Of a DNA stretch of 64,000 bases, positions 23,991 through 36,478 are shown one piece after another. Under the pieces are notes generated by a model, which was not told the origin of the DNA, ran no database searches, and was given only the letters and a program-made list of their open reading frames with translations. This DNA comes from Costus lasius (lineage: Eukaryota > Streptophyta > Magnoliopsida > Zingiberales > Costaceae): positions 122,714,499 through 122,778,498 of the forward strand of contig CM050446.2 of assembly GCA_027563935.2 (NCBI GenBank). Direction: 5' to 3'. Within the stretch, counting starts at the first letter, position 1. Each line of letters begins with the position of its first letter. The position numbers were made by a program, and so were the translations under genes.

Positions 23991-26796
23991 TGTTAGGGAA
24001 TGCCGGGTGTAATTTAAAATTTTGCAGTCCCAGGACGCAGCGGAAGAAGCATTACACCCGAAACACATTCCTTTCCCAAGGATCCATGCGAGTGAGTATA
24101 CACAAGGATGTGATAGAGATGTACCTCTTTTGCTTGTCTAGATGTCGAAGCCATGTTGAAGGCGCCCATGTGTTCGCCCTCTACAAGTATCCACGCGTCG
24201 ACTCCTTGATCGTTGCTCCCTTCCACGCTTGGTGCTAGCCTCGGGAAGAGAATCAAGCCTTATGGTATCTTTACTTCTCTTGCGCCACCTCCAAGATGAA
24301 AGCGCCAAGAGGAGATGATGAGGAAGATGATGCCGCCAAGTTGCTTCCTTTCTTCTTCTTTGCTTGCGCCACCTTCAAGCAAGGTGCGCCTATGGCCAAG
24401 GAAGGGAGAGAGCTTGTGGCAACAAGGAGATGCCACCAAGCACTAAGAGTCCTTGCGCCAAGAAGAGAGGGAGAGGAAGAACTTGCGGCTCCAAGGAAGA
24501 AGTTTGCGCCAAGCCTTATTTACTTTCGCCCCTTGCACTCCAAGTCTCTCCAAGAGATATGTTACCCCTCCTTGATATTGTCCACACAAATAAACCTCTT
24601 AGTGGGGCGACAAGGGTCCTATTAATAGGACAAGGGGCGGTTATTGCAATGGCTAGGATTATGCCAAGTGGGTGGCTAGGATAAAGGAGTCTTGAGCTAA
24701 GGAAAGTCTCCAAGACTTTACCATAAACCTCATTCAACCTATCCTAATTTGCCCAATGGCCATATCAGCCCAAGACATGCCTCAAATGCATTCTTACCAT
24801 CAAAGGCTAAGTGGCTAAGCGCAACATGCATGAGGAGTTTCGGCTAGGGTAAGGGTTTTGGGAGAAATTAGGGTTTGAGGTAAGGTAAGTCTCCAAGACA
24901 TTACCATATACCTCTTCCTTATGTCCATATGCGCCTAGGAACTTCCCATAAAAGTTCTCAAGCCATATCAGCCCCAAGACTTACCTTAGAGGCAAGTATT
25001 CCATCCAAGGAAGAAGGGCTAGGCGCCCTTTACTTCCATAATGAAGCAAAGGCGCCTCCCTCACCCCATTATGCCCCTAGGCGCCAATGGGGTGAGAATT
25101 CTCCCCATTATACCCTTTTAAGCCAATTCCTCTTCATGACAACTAATTATTGGGCCTCATTAGATAATGAGCTAGCCCAAACTTCATGGCATGGGTTGAT
25201 TAAGCCATTGGATCCAATCCAATGCAACCATAATCCAAATGTGACCAATCTAGGTCAATTTCGGGTCAACCTGCCAAAAATGAAGTTTGGCTCCAATAAC
25301 TTTCTTCCAACTCATCAGGCCCATTGGCGCTGATGAAATCTTCCAAATGGATCCAAGTTATCCAATAACTTGATCCTAAGGCTTCTGATTAAAGCAACGT
25401 CAAGAGTCTATTGCGTGTGACCCCGTAGGATCCATATGACCATGGCAATGATGTAAACATCATAAGTAGTGAGGGGTATCTAGCAACACATCACTACTAC
25501 CCATGTCATAGGACTTAAGTCATTATGGCAACAACTCCTAACAAGCAACGAGGATTCCTATTGCATTACAGATCCCTTTGCCTAAACTGATATCCTGCCA
25601 TTGGATTAGTCTCAAGTTTATTATCCAATGCATTGGTCATGACTCAACAAGTGTGGCCACACTTTCCTGTCATGCACCAATGAGGTGGGGCGCCCCGAGG
25701 TGGATATCATACTTCCAATAAGGAAGGGGCAAATCCTACTATTGGTCATCCATGTCTCTACATGCCTTATGAAATGCCCAATGACAGTCGTTTTGATCTC
25801 CCAATTACGGAGAGACGTAAGACTGTATTAAAGCATACCCATCATCAAGTCTAGACATGAATACCTCAAGTCTAAGGATCAATGCAAACCTCTTGCATGT
25901 GAGATTGACTTGTTGACTAGACAAGTCAATCCTCACGGTGGATCACTTCAGTGCATCCAATGCACCTGTATGTCTGCGTTACTGTGCCCCGCACCTATCC
26001 AGCCCATACACCAGTCTCACATGTACCAAAGCTGTCCCATATCTAGGGATGGCAAAAAACCCCATCCCCGACCCGACCCGACCCGACCCGACCCGAAGTC
26101 AACGGGGAAAACCCGAGTTGACTGGGGGTCGGGTCGGGTTCGGGGAAAACCCGACGGGGGTATAGTCGGGTCGGGGTCGGGTATGGGAATTTAGGTACCC
26201 GCCCCGAACCCGACTCCGAACCCGCCCCGACTATTAAAGTAACAAATTTACCCCTTATAAGTTATAACCTAGTTACTAAATTTTAATAATTTATGTAGAA
26301 ATGATGATATAATTTATGTAAAATATTTTTTTATTTATATATTATGAATAAAGAATGCAAATTAATTTTAAAATATTATTTATAATATATATTTATTTTT
26401 TAGGTCGGGCGGGGTCGGGTTTCCCCGCGGGTTCGGGTTTCCCCGCGGGGTCGGGTGTGGGGCAGGGTTTTCTAAACCCGTCGGGTTCGGGGTCGGGTTC
26501 GGGGACGGGTTTGGGGAAGTCGGGGTCGGGTCGGGGATGGCAAAACCCAACCCCGACCCGCCCCGTTGCCATCCCTACCCATATCTGCTAAGGTACCTTG
26601 TCTGGGGATAGCTTATGAGAATGGATCCAATCCAAACTCCTGGGACATTATTTATGCAACTCAATACATCAACGCAGGTAGAGAAGTCTGCATAATAACG
26701 ACCATGCCTATATAAAGAGTAATAGTTCTATCAAAGTACATTCAACCAATGCCTGACCATGTCCATACATTGGTCTTTAGGGCATATACACCAACA
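23991..26796 (-). repeat. Copia 3' LTR (left copy) with MITE
   Basis: 2264 bp of LTR plus a 534-bp MITE and its 8-bp duplication. I count about 15 single-base differences by eye against the right LTR. Open frames within it, such as the Lys/Arg-rich one near 24296, are not element genes. Confidence 0.92.
26044..26577. mobile_element. hAT-like MITE, 534 bp, inside one copia LTR
   Basis: Ends TAGGGATGGCAA and TTGCCATCCCTA are perfect inverted repeats. The 8-bp duplication CCCATATC (26036-26043 and 26578-26585) is perfect, and the other LTR shows the single-copy empty site. Subterminal zones are dense in CCCGACCCGACC-type repeats, and the centre is AT-rich. No coding capacity. Confidence 0.95.
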
Positions 26797-26811
26797 ATCT
26801 CCCACTTGCAC
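26797..26811 (-). other. Copia polypurine tract
   Basis: On the minus strand GTGCAAGTGGGAGAT precedes the 3' LTR start TGTTGGTG, a classic plant copia arrangement. Confidence 0.85.
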
Positions 26812-29400
26812 TAAGACCAAGGGCAACTGATGTTTGATCAGTTCCAATGTCTCTAGTATGACCCATTTAGCTTCCGCTGCGCCAGAGGCTAGGTCAGTGG
26901 GTTTTTCCAGATTGCTATCTGTGTTTATTTTAACAAATTTGATCATCATCCTTATCCATGATCTCTAAGATCAGATGATATGCTGCAGTACATACTTGAG
27001 CATTAAGTTCATTCTCCTATGCTATGGTCCCAGTAAGAACTATACTGGACCATCAAGCACTATGAACTAGATCAAGTTCAAATGAATGAAGCTGCCTCCT
27101 TGGCTGCCACAAGGAGCTGCAATGTACTCAGCCTTATTTGTAGAATCTTGCCACTTTGGTTTGCATAATGCTCTTTTAGCACACAACACCATAACAAGGC
27201 AAAGCGCAACTCCTGGCTGTGATCAATAGTCACTAGACTGGAACGAAGTGTCAGTGTACCCCTGTACACAAAATTCTTTCCTGTCTATCATAGACTAGAC
27301 TCCAATCCTTTATACTTCCCAAGTATATATATAAGGATCGCTTTCACAGCTATCTAGTGTTAAACACTAAAATCTGATTGAAACTTGCTGGCTATGCTCC
27401 AAGCATTTGCCACAAATGGTCTTGAGTATATTATTCAAAACATGATCCATCCTACATACCAAATATCAGGATTTCAAACCCATGTTATTACTTTCCAGCT
27501 GTGTCACAGGACACAACATCTTTGAGAGACTCGGACCATATCTTCCTGGAAGGTATCAATATTTGGAATCATCCAATATAAACCTCTCCAGAAACTCTTG
27601 GATGAATATAGATTGACTAAAGGGCAATGACTTTCTTGGATCTCTATTTATAGATCCTCATGCCTAGGATGCAGGCGTCATTCCCTAGATCATTCTCCTC
27701 GAAACACATATCAAACCTTTTTCTTCACCATGTGAAGAGCTGAGATGTCATTCCATGTGAGGAGAATATCATCAATCATCTAGTCAAGAAATACAATTAA
27801 GGTGCTCCCACTGATCATCTTGTAAACACAGGCTATTTCAAACATGCTTGCATAACATCATGTATATCTATATGGCCTTGATATGAAAACCTTCTGGCTA
27901 TTTCCTTATAGATATCTTTTCAGATGTCCATGCAAGAAAAGTAGTTATCATAACAAGATGCCATAATTGATCATACAATTATAACAAGCAGATCCCTAAT
28001 GGACTTAAAGCTTAGCTATTGGTGAAAATTTCATTATTATCCATCCAGTGGATTTGCCTGAAATTATTGTTCACTAGCTTGTCCTTTAAGGTAACTATGT
28101 TACCTTCCATGTCTATCTTCCTAGAAGATTTATTGTAGCCTGTGGGAATTACCCCTTTTGGCAGCTCATCCAAGTCCCAGACTTGATTAGCAGACATGGA
28201 GTCCATTATGGTTCTTATGGCCCTTAGCCATTTCTTGGAATCTGGTCCATCGACCGCTTCCATTTCCTCATAAGTCTTAGGTTCATGCTTGATGAAAAAT
28301 TCATCATGCCGAGCATATCGAATCGATCCAGACTTATGTTATTCCTGTGTTACTTGAACCTCAGGTTGACTTTCAACCTGTATGTGAGATTTTGCTCTCC
28401 ATGTGTGTCTAATTATATTGTGGTTGATTCTGGATCTTGTCCAAATCAAATCTACTCCCACTAGCTTCTTTCAAAAGAAATACTTTCTCAAGAGAGACAG
28501 CAGTTTGAGCAACAAGTATTTTGTTCTCCATGGGATAGAATTAGCACTATATAGAGCACCACAAATACATACTTTTGAATCACTGCATATTACATTCCCA
28601 ATTCTATTGAAGAAATGGGATATTTGCAGTTTGCAACTCAAAAGCTAACTTAGACCTTTTCTTACGGAGCAGCAGTACATCTGTTTGCATGGCATCACAG
28701 TAGTATATTTGCATGACTATTCAAAGATGGAACCACATCCAATGTGTTCCTTTTTCTTTCTTTGAAATTCACCACACAGTGGTCTACTAAGAAAGCTGTG
28801 AGATCACTCCACACTTCTTAGGATAGTCATCAAATTTTTCACTAATCATCTTGATCCAATCAAGGTGCTTTAATAGATCCTTCAATTTGACTCAATACTT
28901 CATTTGTGAACCTTTGGATTTTTCCAAAGTTCTTGGGTTGCGTAAGGCATACCCATACCTAATGAAGTATATATAACTCCTCTTAGTGCTAGTTTACATG
29001 GGTCCACTCACATTGCTGTGTAATAGATCCAACAAGTCACTACTCCTTCTACCCTTTACGGTGAAGGCAGCATCTGTCACATTGTTCCTTTGAACTAGGC
29101 TCACATGTATCATAATCCTGAAAGGATAATGATCCCAATAGTCCATGGACTTTCGGATGTGACCATTGTTCTATGGTTCAAGAGACAATGCTATAAGAGG
29201 AAGTTTATTGAATCATTAGATCTGATCTTGTGTCACATATAGAACCACAAACTATTGTCAATTGTATCACTTCAATAGAACATCTCAGATTAAAGAAAAA
29301 TATTATTTATTATTTCAAACTGAAGTCCTTTCCAAAAGGAATGATGTTCTAATACATAAGCTGATACAATAATAGCAAAGTTCTATATAAAGTCTTCAAG
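26812..29400 (-). pseudogene. Copia pol remnants
   Basis: Many stops and frameshifts. The clearest piece is the RT start at 28263-28012 (GPDSKKWLRAIRTIMDSM, NQVWDLDELPKGVIP, with the usual Cys-Lys-Trp block damaged). Near 27078-27140 an RNase H-like end (VAAKEAASFI context) remains. No protease or integrase could be read with confidence. Confidence 0.65.
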
Positions 29401-29520
29401 GCAGTGAGATGATATCAACAGCAGCATCCAATGCTCCGTCCCTGACCCGAGAGTCAATCCCATCAAGCCTCTTCGTCCTACTTCTTTTGAGCTCCTGCAC
29501 ATGTAAAACATATGTGAGCC

Positions 29521-30063
29521 TCACATACGGTACCCAGTACCCATGAATAAGAAGTAGACAAAAGACCTCGGTAACACAATACCTGAAGCGGATGGATTAC
29601 ATCCCTTCTTCTTTGCCATGCTCTTCTTGGCCATCAATCCTCTTCGAAATACCCATGCATTCCCAGTCTTCCGAAGTATTAGCTTCGAAGATACAGAACC
29701 ATGGTCTTTCTCAGATTCAGGCACACATTCTGAAGATCCAACAGAACTCTCCTGATCATTGTCTATAGAGCATGGTGTGAAGAGACCTTTGAGATGTATG
29801 ATTAGATCATAGATCCCCATCTCATCACATTCAACCTTGACCTCCGGGGTCATGCACTCTAAGACAAGAGCAGTGTACTGTTCGTTATCTTCACAATGTT
29901 CAAGATAGACATTCCACTCCCAGTCATTAGTGAAATACACACTGGGCTGGGATGGAGGTCTTTCAAGAAGATGCACCTTATGTTCTTGTTCCAGTATCTT
30001 GGACAAAGTCTTGAACCATTTTGTCCAATTTGTCCCATCCAGTTTATGTTTATAAAGTTTCAA
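29521..30063 (-). pseudogene. Copia gag, shortened
   Basis: The 180-residue frame starts MKLYKHKLDGTNWTKWFKTL and continues with SKILEQEHKVHLLERPP and LVLECMTPEVKVECDEM, the typical plant copia gag N-terminal half. After about residue 100 the similarity ends in a Ser/Lys-rich tail, and no CCHC zinc knuckle is seen. Gag seems internally deleted. Confidence 0.75.
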
Positions 30064-31568
30064 TCTTAGATCAGGAGATGCCTTCTACAATAAGCAAATA
30101 AGTAAAATAAGTACTATGATAAAGCATTTAACAAGGACTTTAAAGTAAATGCTATGCTCCCACTATTTTCAATACAAGTTGAGAACTCTCTAACTCAACA
30201 TGGAAATAAGTGAGCAGGATCCTAATTTCACATAAGGTCTCCGCGACTCACGAGGGTGAGTTGAGATGCACAGAGAGTCTTATGCTTCCTTAGGTAGGCA
30301 TGCCAGCCAATTGTGCCATGCACAATTCCTCTTAGTTAAGACAGACTAGGCGCCTTGTGTCCAGCGAGGGCTGGATACAACACAAAACCCTATCCTCTTA
30401 ACAGCTGCCTCTAGTAATTCATCATGTCAATGACATATGAAAAACTAGTCAAGTCTGGTCCTAACCGTTATGCCCAGGGCCAACAAATTTCCTTGCGAAG
30501 GCATGCCCAGGTTAAAACTGGACTGGGGAAATCATTGTCACCACACACCTTCTAAAGATAAGTGGGTGTGTCCCACGAGGGTGGGAAACAGTTCACAACA
30601 CCACCGATCGATAGTTTGATGAGGGCTACGCGTTAGAAGGCTATCGACTTGATATTGTATTGAGAGTTTATGCATGTTTTTATTCTTTTCTAGCATGCAG
30701 CTTTCCTATGGTTATGGCAGCAAAGGAAAAACATCACAGGCATGCTATGGACAAAATAATAAACCATCACAGGCATGCTATTTTGGTCGATATGGTCATA
30801 GCCCTTTTCATATACATAACTTGTCACGAGCCATGTGACATGTTATTGTGCATCCAAGGGTTGCGAGTCCCTGAAGCAAATCGGCCCATGCCAGAAGCCA
30901 AAAGCATGTGTCCTTCCTTCAGCCGCAAGTCCATCACCATGCTTCCAAAGCTGGCGCCACTTCTGACTCCGATTGAAGAAGACTCCTTGTTGTCAAGATG
31001 AAGCCTTAACTTATCATATAACTCTACATCTATTCTAAACAAGATGAAAAATTCTTTTACAACAAGATAGGGAGAGAACCACACGCAGGTGGAAAAAGAT
31101 TTTTACAAGCATTCATCACAAGTGGAAACATGCTTCCACATCACAACACAGGAGGGCACTCGCTATGACCATATCAACCCAATCAAGTGGCGCATGTAAA
31201 ATTTGAAAATCCGGAAAAGTCAAATTTTAGCACCTTATGTGCCAACATCATCCAAAGCACTCTCTTAACCAATTTCATGCCAAAATTTAGATCAAGTTCC
31301 ATGATGATTTCATAGACCCTATCGGTTGGCAGTTTTGTCAGATCAAGAGACCCGGCCAGTCCGAAGACACAATGCCCGTCCTACTTGACAAAACCTACGT
31401 GCGCCTTTGGTCTTAAATCAAGCATAAACACAATCCAAGTTTCGGCCATAGAGTTGAGAAGAGAAGATTGGATGAAAACGCTTTCTACGTGAAACGCGCA
31501 TGGATAGAAGAAAAATTTTCAAAAATTTTTCACACAAGAAAACGTACACCTTGTGTTTCTCGCAAGTA
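30064..31568 (-). other. Copia leader between primer-binding site and gag
   Basis: About 1.5 kb without a recognisable protein, long for a copia leader. It contains a directly repeated phrase AAACATCACAGGCATGCTAT / AAACCATCACAGGCATGCTAT near 30727-30781. Confidence 0.5.
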
Positions 31569-31580
31569 GCTCTGATACCA
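31569..31580 (-). other. Copia primer-binding site
   Basis: TGGTATCAGAGC on the minus strand, one base from the 5' LTR, complementary to initiator Met tRNA. Confidence 0.88.
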
Positions 31581-31581
31581 C

Positions 31582-33844
31582 TGTTAGGGAATGCCGGGTG
31601 TAATTTAAAATTTTGCAGTCCCAGGACGCAGCGGAAGAAGCATTACACCCGAAACACATTTCTTTCCCAAGGATCCATGCGAGTGAGTATACACAAGGAT
31701 GTGATAGAGATGTACCTCTTTTGCTTGTCTAGATGTCGAAGCCATGTTGAAGGCGCCCATGTGTTCGCCCTCTACAAGTATCCACGCGTCGACTCCTTGA
31801 TCGTTGCTCCCTTCCACGCTTGGTGCTAGCCTCGGGAAGAGAATCAAGCCTTATGGTATCTTTACTTCTCTTGCGCCACCTCCAAGATGAAAGCGCCAAG
31901 AGGAGATGATGAGGAAGATGATGCCGCCAAGTTGCTTCCTTTCTTCTTCTTTGCTTGCGCCACCTTCAAGCAAGGTGCGCCTATGGCCAAGGAAGGGAGA
32001 GAGCTTGTGGCAACAAGGAGATGCCACCAAGCACTAAGAGTCCTTGCGCCAAGAAGAGAGGGAGAGGAAGAACTTGCGGCTCCAAGGAAGAAGTTTGCGC
32101 CAAGCCTTATTACTTTCGCCCCTTGAACTCCAAGTCTCTCCAAGAGATATGTTACCCCTCCTTGATATTGTCCACACAAATCAACCTCTTAGTGGGGCGA
32201 CAAGGGTCCTATTAATAGGACAAGGGGCGGTTATTGCAATGGCTAGGATTATGCCAAGTGGGCGGCTAGGATAAAGGAGTCTTGAGCTAAGGAAAGTCTC
32301 CAAGACTTTACCATAAACCTCATTCAACCTATCCTAATTTGCCCAATGGCCATATCAGCCCAAGACATGCCTCAAATGCATTCTTACCATCAAAGGCTAA
32401 GTGGCTAGGCGCAACATGCATGAGGAGTTTCGGCTAGGGTAAGGGTTTTGGGAGAAACTAGGGTTTGAGGTAACGTAAGTCTCCAAGACATTACCATATA
32501 CCTCTTCCTTATGTCCATATGCGCCTAGGAACTTCCCATAAAAGTTCTCAAGACATATCAGCCCCAAGACTTACCTTAGAGGCAAGTATTCCATCCAAGG
32601 AAGAAGGGCTAGGTGCCCTTTACTTCCATAATGAAGCAAAGGCGCCTCCCTCACCCCATTATGCCCCTAGGCGCCAATGGGGTGAGAATTCTCCCCATTA
32701 TACCCTTTTAAGCCAATTCCTCTTCATGACAACTAATTATTGGGCCTCATTGGATAATGAGCTAGCCCAAACTTCATGGCATAGGTTGATTAAGCCATTG
32801 GATCCAATCCAATGCAACCATAATCCAAATGTGACCAATCTAGGTCAATTTCGGGTCAACCTGCCAAAAATGAAGTTTGGCTCCAATAACTTTCTTCCAA
32901 CTCATCAGGCCCATTGGCGTTGATGAAATCTTCCAAATGGATCCAAGTTATCCAATAACTTGATCCTAAGGCTTCTGATTAAAGCAACGTCAAGAGTCTA
33001 TTGCGTGTGACCCCGTAGGATCCATATGACCATGGCAATGATGTAAACATCATAAGTAGTGAGGGGTATCTAGCAACACATCACTACTACCCATGTCATA
33101 GGACTTAAGTCATTATGGCAACAACTCCTAACAAGCAACGAGGATTCCTATTGCATTACAGATCCCTTTGCCTAAACTGATATCCTGCCATTGGATTAGT
33201 CTCAAGTTTATTATCCAATGCATTGGTCATGACTCAACAAGTGTGGCCACACTTTCCTGTCATGCACCAATGAGGTGGGGCGCCCCGAGGTGGATATCAT
33301 ACTTCCAATAAGGAAGGGGCAAATCCTACTATTGGTCATCCATGTCTCTACATGCCTTATGAAATGCCCAATGACAGTCGTTTTGATCTCCCAATTACGG
33401 AGAGACGTAAGACTGTATTAAAGCATACCCATCATCAAGTCTAGACATGAATACCTCAAGTCTAAGGATCAATGCAAACCTCTTGCATGTGAGATTGACT
33501 TGTTGACTAGACAAGTCAATCCTCACGGTGGATCACTTCAGTGCATCCAATGCACCTGTATGTCTGCGTTTTTGTGCCCCGCACCTAACCAGCCCATACA
33601 CCAGTCTCACATGTACCAAAGCTGTCCCATATCTGCTAAGGTACCTTGTCTGGGGATAGCTTATGAGAATGGATCCAATCCAAACTCCTGGGACATTATT
33701 TATGCAACTCAATACATCAACGCAGGTAGAGAAGTCTGCATAATAACGACCATGCCTATATAAAGAGTAATAGTTCTATCAAAGTACATTCAACCAATGC
33801 CTGACCATGTCCATACATTGGTCTTTAGGGCATATACACCAACA
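31582..33844 (-). repeat. Copia 5' LTR (right copy)
   Basis: 2263 bp, with an uninterrupted CCCATATCTGCTAAGG site at about 33627 where the left LTR carries a MITE. Confidence 0.92.
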
Positions 33845-33849
33845 CGTAC

Positions 33850-34247
33850 ATCGTAAGTGAACTTTGTTGGATCGATCTGACCGAGAGGTGCACAAGCCGG
33901 GTCATGTATCCATACATGGCCGTGCACGATAAGTGATAAAAAGGGGAGCATACACAGCCGCGTGCACACTCGTGCACGAAACCCTAGCCGCCGCCGCCGC
34001 CCTGATCCGCCACCTCCGGTGCCCGATCGACCGCCAGTGACCCTCCATCGTCTTCCCCACCTTCCGGCGACTGTTTCCCCCAACCTTTCGGCACCGATCC
34101 GTGCCTCACGACACCTCTCGGGGCCGCCCTAGTTTCGGTCGCCACCCGTGATTCCTCCACCGCCGACCGTCTTTCCTCATCGCCGACGCCTCCACAGCCT
34201 CCTCCTCGTCACCGGCCACCTTCCTGTCACCTGCCTACACCTCCAGA
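33850..34247 (+). other. Athila spacer after the nested copia
   Basis: Continues the Athila internal region, with CATGGCCGTGCACGA near 33916 and a CCG-rich leader (33985-34230) before the downstream ORF. No other gene is seen. Confidence 0.6.
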
Positions 34248-35468
34248 ATGTCTAGACGCAAGGAGCCCACCTCCAAGCACCGCGCCTCCTCTTCTCACGC
34301 CGCCGACGAGCCTCATCCGCCACCTGCTTAGCCGCCTACACCTTATGGGATCATTTGCCGTGATCCAGAGCAACTTGCCAAGCTTACTGCCCTCGCACGC
34401 CGCCCAGTGATCAACACCAGATTCCTCGATCATGGTACTCTCAACACTCTTGGCTTCTATGAAGATGTACAATGGTTGTTTCAACGCATGGGCTGGGATC
34501 AGTTCTTCACCATGTGCTACCCCACCTACATCCCCATTGTACTGGAATTCCTATCTTCCATGGAGTTCCATGCTAGCATCCACACTGACGACGACGACGG
34601 CAGTCTATCCTTCAGACTCAACAACACTGAGTATGTGCTGACACTGACAGAGCTGAATTCTATTTATGGTTTTCCTACTAATGGGACGCGCCACACACCT
34701 ACTGAGTTCAAATCAAGTGACTTATGGGCTGATCTGACTGGCTTCCGACCCTTTGACACCAGGACAGCTAGAGCTACCTCCCTCAGGAACCCCGTTTTGA
34801 AGTATGTGCATCGTGTTATGGCACATACCATCTTTGGACGAGGAGAGTCTGATGGCTTGGTCCGAGCATCTGAGCTTCAGTTTTTATGGGCGATGCTGTA
34901 TGGGGTCCACCTCAACACTGCTTTTCACTTTGCCCGACAACTCCAGAAAGTATCAAGGGCACCGAAAGGTGCAATAGCTCTCAGGGGACTTCTCACCCCT
35001 ATCGCTCGAGCAGTAAGGATTTATCCCTACCAAATGGAGCAAGCCCGGGGCAACTGCTGACTTGATCTTGATTCCTGCATTTCGATGCGGATGATAGTGA
35101 AGGAAGGTGAACTTTACAGCTTGATCTTCCCCGGGAGCGATGTGAAGTTGCCACTGCCAAACCCTGCACGCACCACTATTCGTGAGCGGTGGAACTGGAA
35201 AGTCGAAGCAGTTGAAGATGTGGATGTACCTCTTGCCACTGAACCACCATAACCTACTCAGCAACGCCCTTCTACCCAGCTCGACCGCATTGAGGCCTAT
35301 GTCCGCTTTATCCGGGACGCACAGGAAGAGACTCATCTGTCTTTCTCTGAAGGCAATTACCGGATCCAACAACTTGAGACAGAAGTGGAGCGCCAAGGAC
35401 GAACACAGTCCTCTATTTTAGAGTCTGTGCATCAGCTTCAAGCGAGACTCTGTCGACGCTGGGGATGA
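34248..35468 (+). pseudogene. Athila downstream ORF (ATHILA ORF-1-like domain)
   Basis: One frame runs from ATG 34248 (MSRRKEPTSKHRASSSHAAD) to TGA 35468 with three in-frame stops: TAG near 34329, TGA at 35058 and TAA near 35250. The middle 217 residues contain FLDHGTLNTLGFYEDVQWLF, YTLTLTEL-like and IYGFPTN motifs of the plant Athila ORF family. A Gln/Glu-rich coiled coil (QQLETEVERQGRTQSSILES) ends it. It lies after pol, the env-like position, but its function in these elements is not established. The stops make it inactive. Confidence 0.75.
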
Positions 35469-36478
35469 GCTTCTTTGGTTTCACCCGTCACTTGGTCAGC
35501 TTTCTGTTTTTCCAGTAGTTTATTTTAGTTATTAGTTTACATCTATCTGCTTTTAGTTTATTACATTCTTAGTTGCATGTTTTAGTTTTCTTAGTCGCAT
35601 CAACATCTATAGTGTCTTACCCAACCCCACTCTTTTCATTCATGATATTTGCTTTGTCCTTTAGTATTGCATTGTTCTATGCCTACTTGATTGCTTGGGA
35701 TAGGAATCTTGACTTTTATCTGTCAATGGTCTATAATGGTTATGGTTTGCACATATGATTCTTTGGTTTACTGTAGTTGATTGATGTAATTAACCCGATT
35801 CATTATTGGTAGAATCTTGAAGAGTATGCTTGTTACTCCACCTTAGCCTTAATATGCATCTTATGTGTAGAAAGCGATTGTATATAGTTTCTATCTCTAC
35901 TTTATTTGTGCACTTTGTCATGGGGGTTAGAAATAATAATGGTGGTACCAAAGTGTTCTTGTACATTGCACTTTGTACTTCCACTTGACACTATTTATAG
36001 CATCTCAATAGCAAAAGGGTTAGTAGTACCTAAGTTCCTTGTTCATCATACTTGGCACTACCTCACAGTTTTCAATAATGACAGTGGTACCGAAGTGGTA
36101 CCGAAGCACAGCTTGGCACTTGGTACTGTTGTTAAAAAAAAAGGCACCATATAGGGACTATGTGGTACTGATGCTATTCTCCCATGACTTAGTACACAGT
36201 GTTATGCTTTTTGAAAGCTTGATCAATCATATCATGTGCGTGAGATACATTGTAGAGGTTTTTGGTTATGTAACTTTGCATGTTCTATAGATTGTATTCA
36301 TGATAATTGGTTTAATTTGCTTTCCATACTGCATTATAACCTGAAGAGTTGTTGTGTTTAACCATTAACCTCATTAGACCTACTTATGCTGCTTTGAGAT
36401 TCCTTATTCCATGTCATCATTGTATTCTAGACAATTCAATTGCTTGAGGACAAGCAAAACTTTAAGTCCGATGTATTT
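35469..36478 (+). other. Athila 3' untranslated region and polypurine area
   Basis: Non-coding DNA of about 1 kb. It ends GCTTGAGGACAAGCAAAACT followed by TTAAGTCCGATGTATTT just before the 3' LTR, the usual Athila sequence at this place with a decayed purine tract. An unusual cluster of GGTACCGAAGTGGTACC phrases lies at 36087-36105. Confidence 0.65.

Larger units (their letters stand above)
23991..33844 (-). mobile_element. Ty1/copia LTR retrotransposon nested in the Athila element
   Basis: LTRs at 23991-26796 and 31582-33844 are about 2.26 kb each (the left one enlarged by a MITE). They are nearly identical and start TGTTAGGG / end CCAACA on the plus strand. Flanks CGTGC (23986-23990) and CGTAC (33845-33849) are a 5-bp target duplication with one change. 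The initiator-Met primer-binding site (31569-31580) and a polypurine tract (26797-26811, AGTGGGAGAT on the minus strand) show it runs right to left. The 4.8-kb internal region keeps only a shortened gag and badly decayed pol, so it was probably mobilised in trans. Confidence 0.92.

Noticed and set aside
24296..24684. Open frames near-identically repeated at 31887-32274
   Set aside because: They are the two LTRs of the copia element. Copia LTRs do not code for element proteins.
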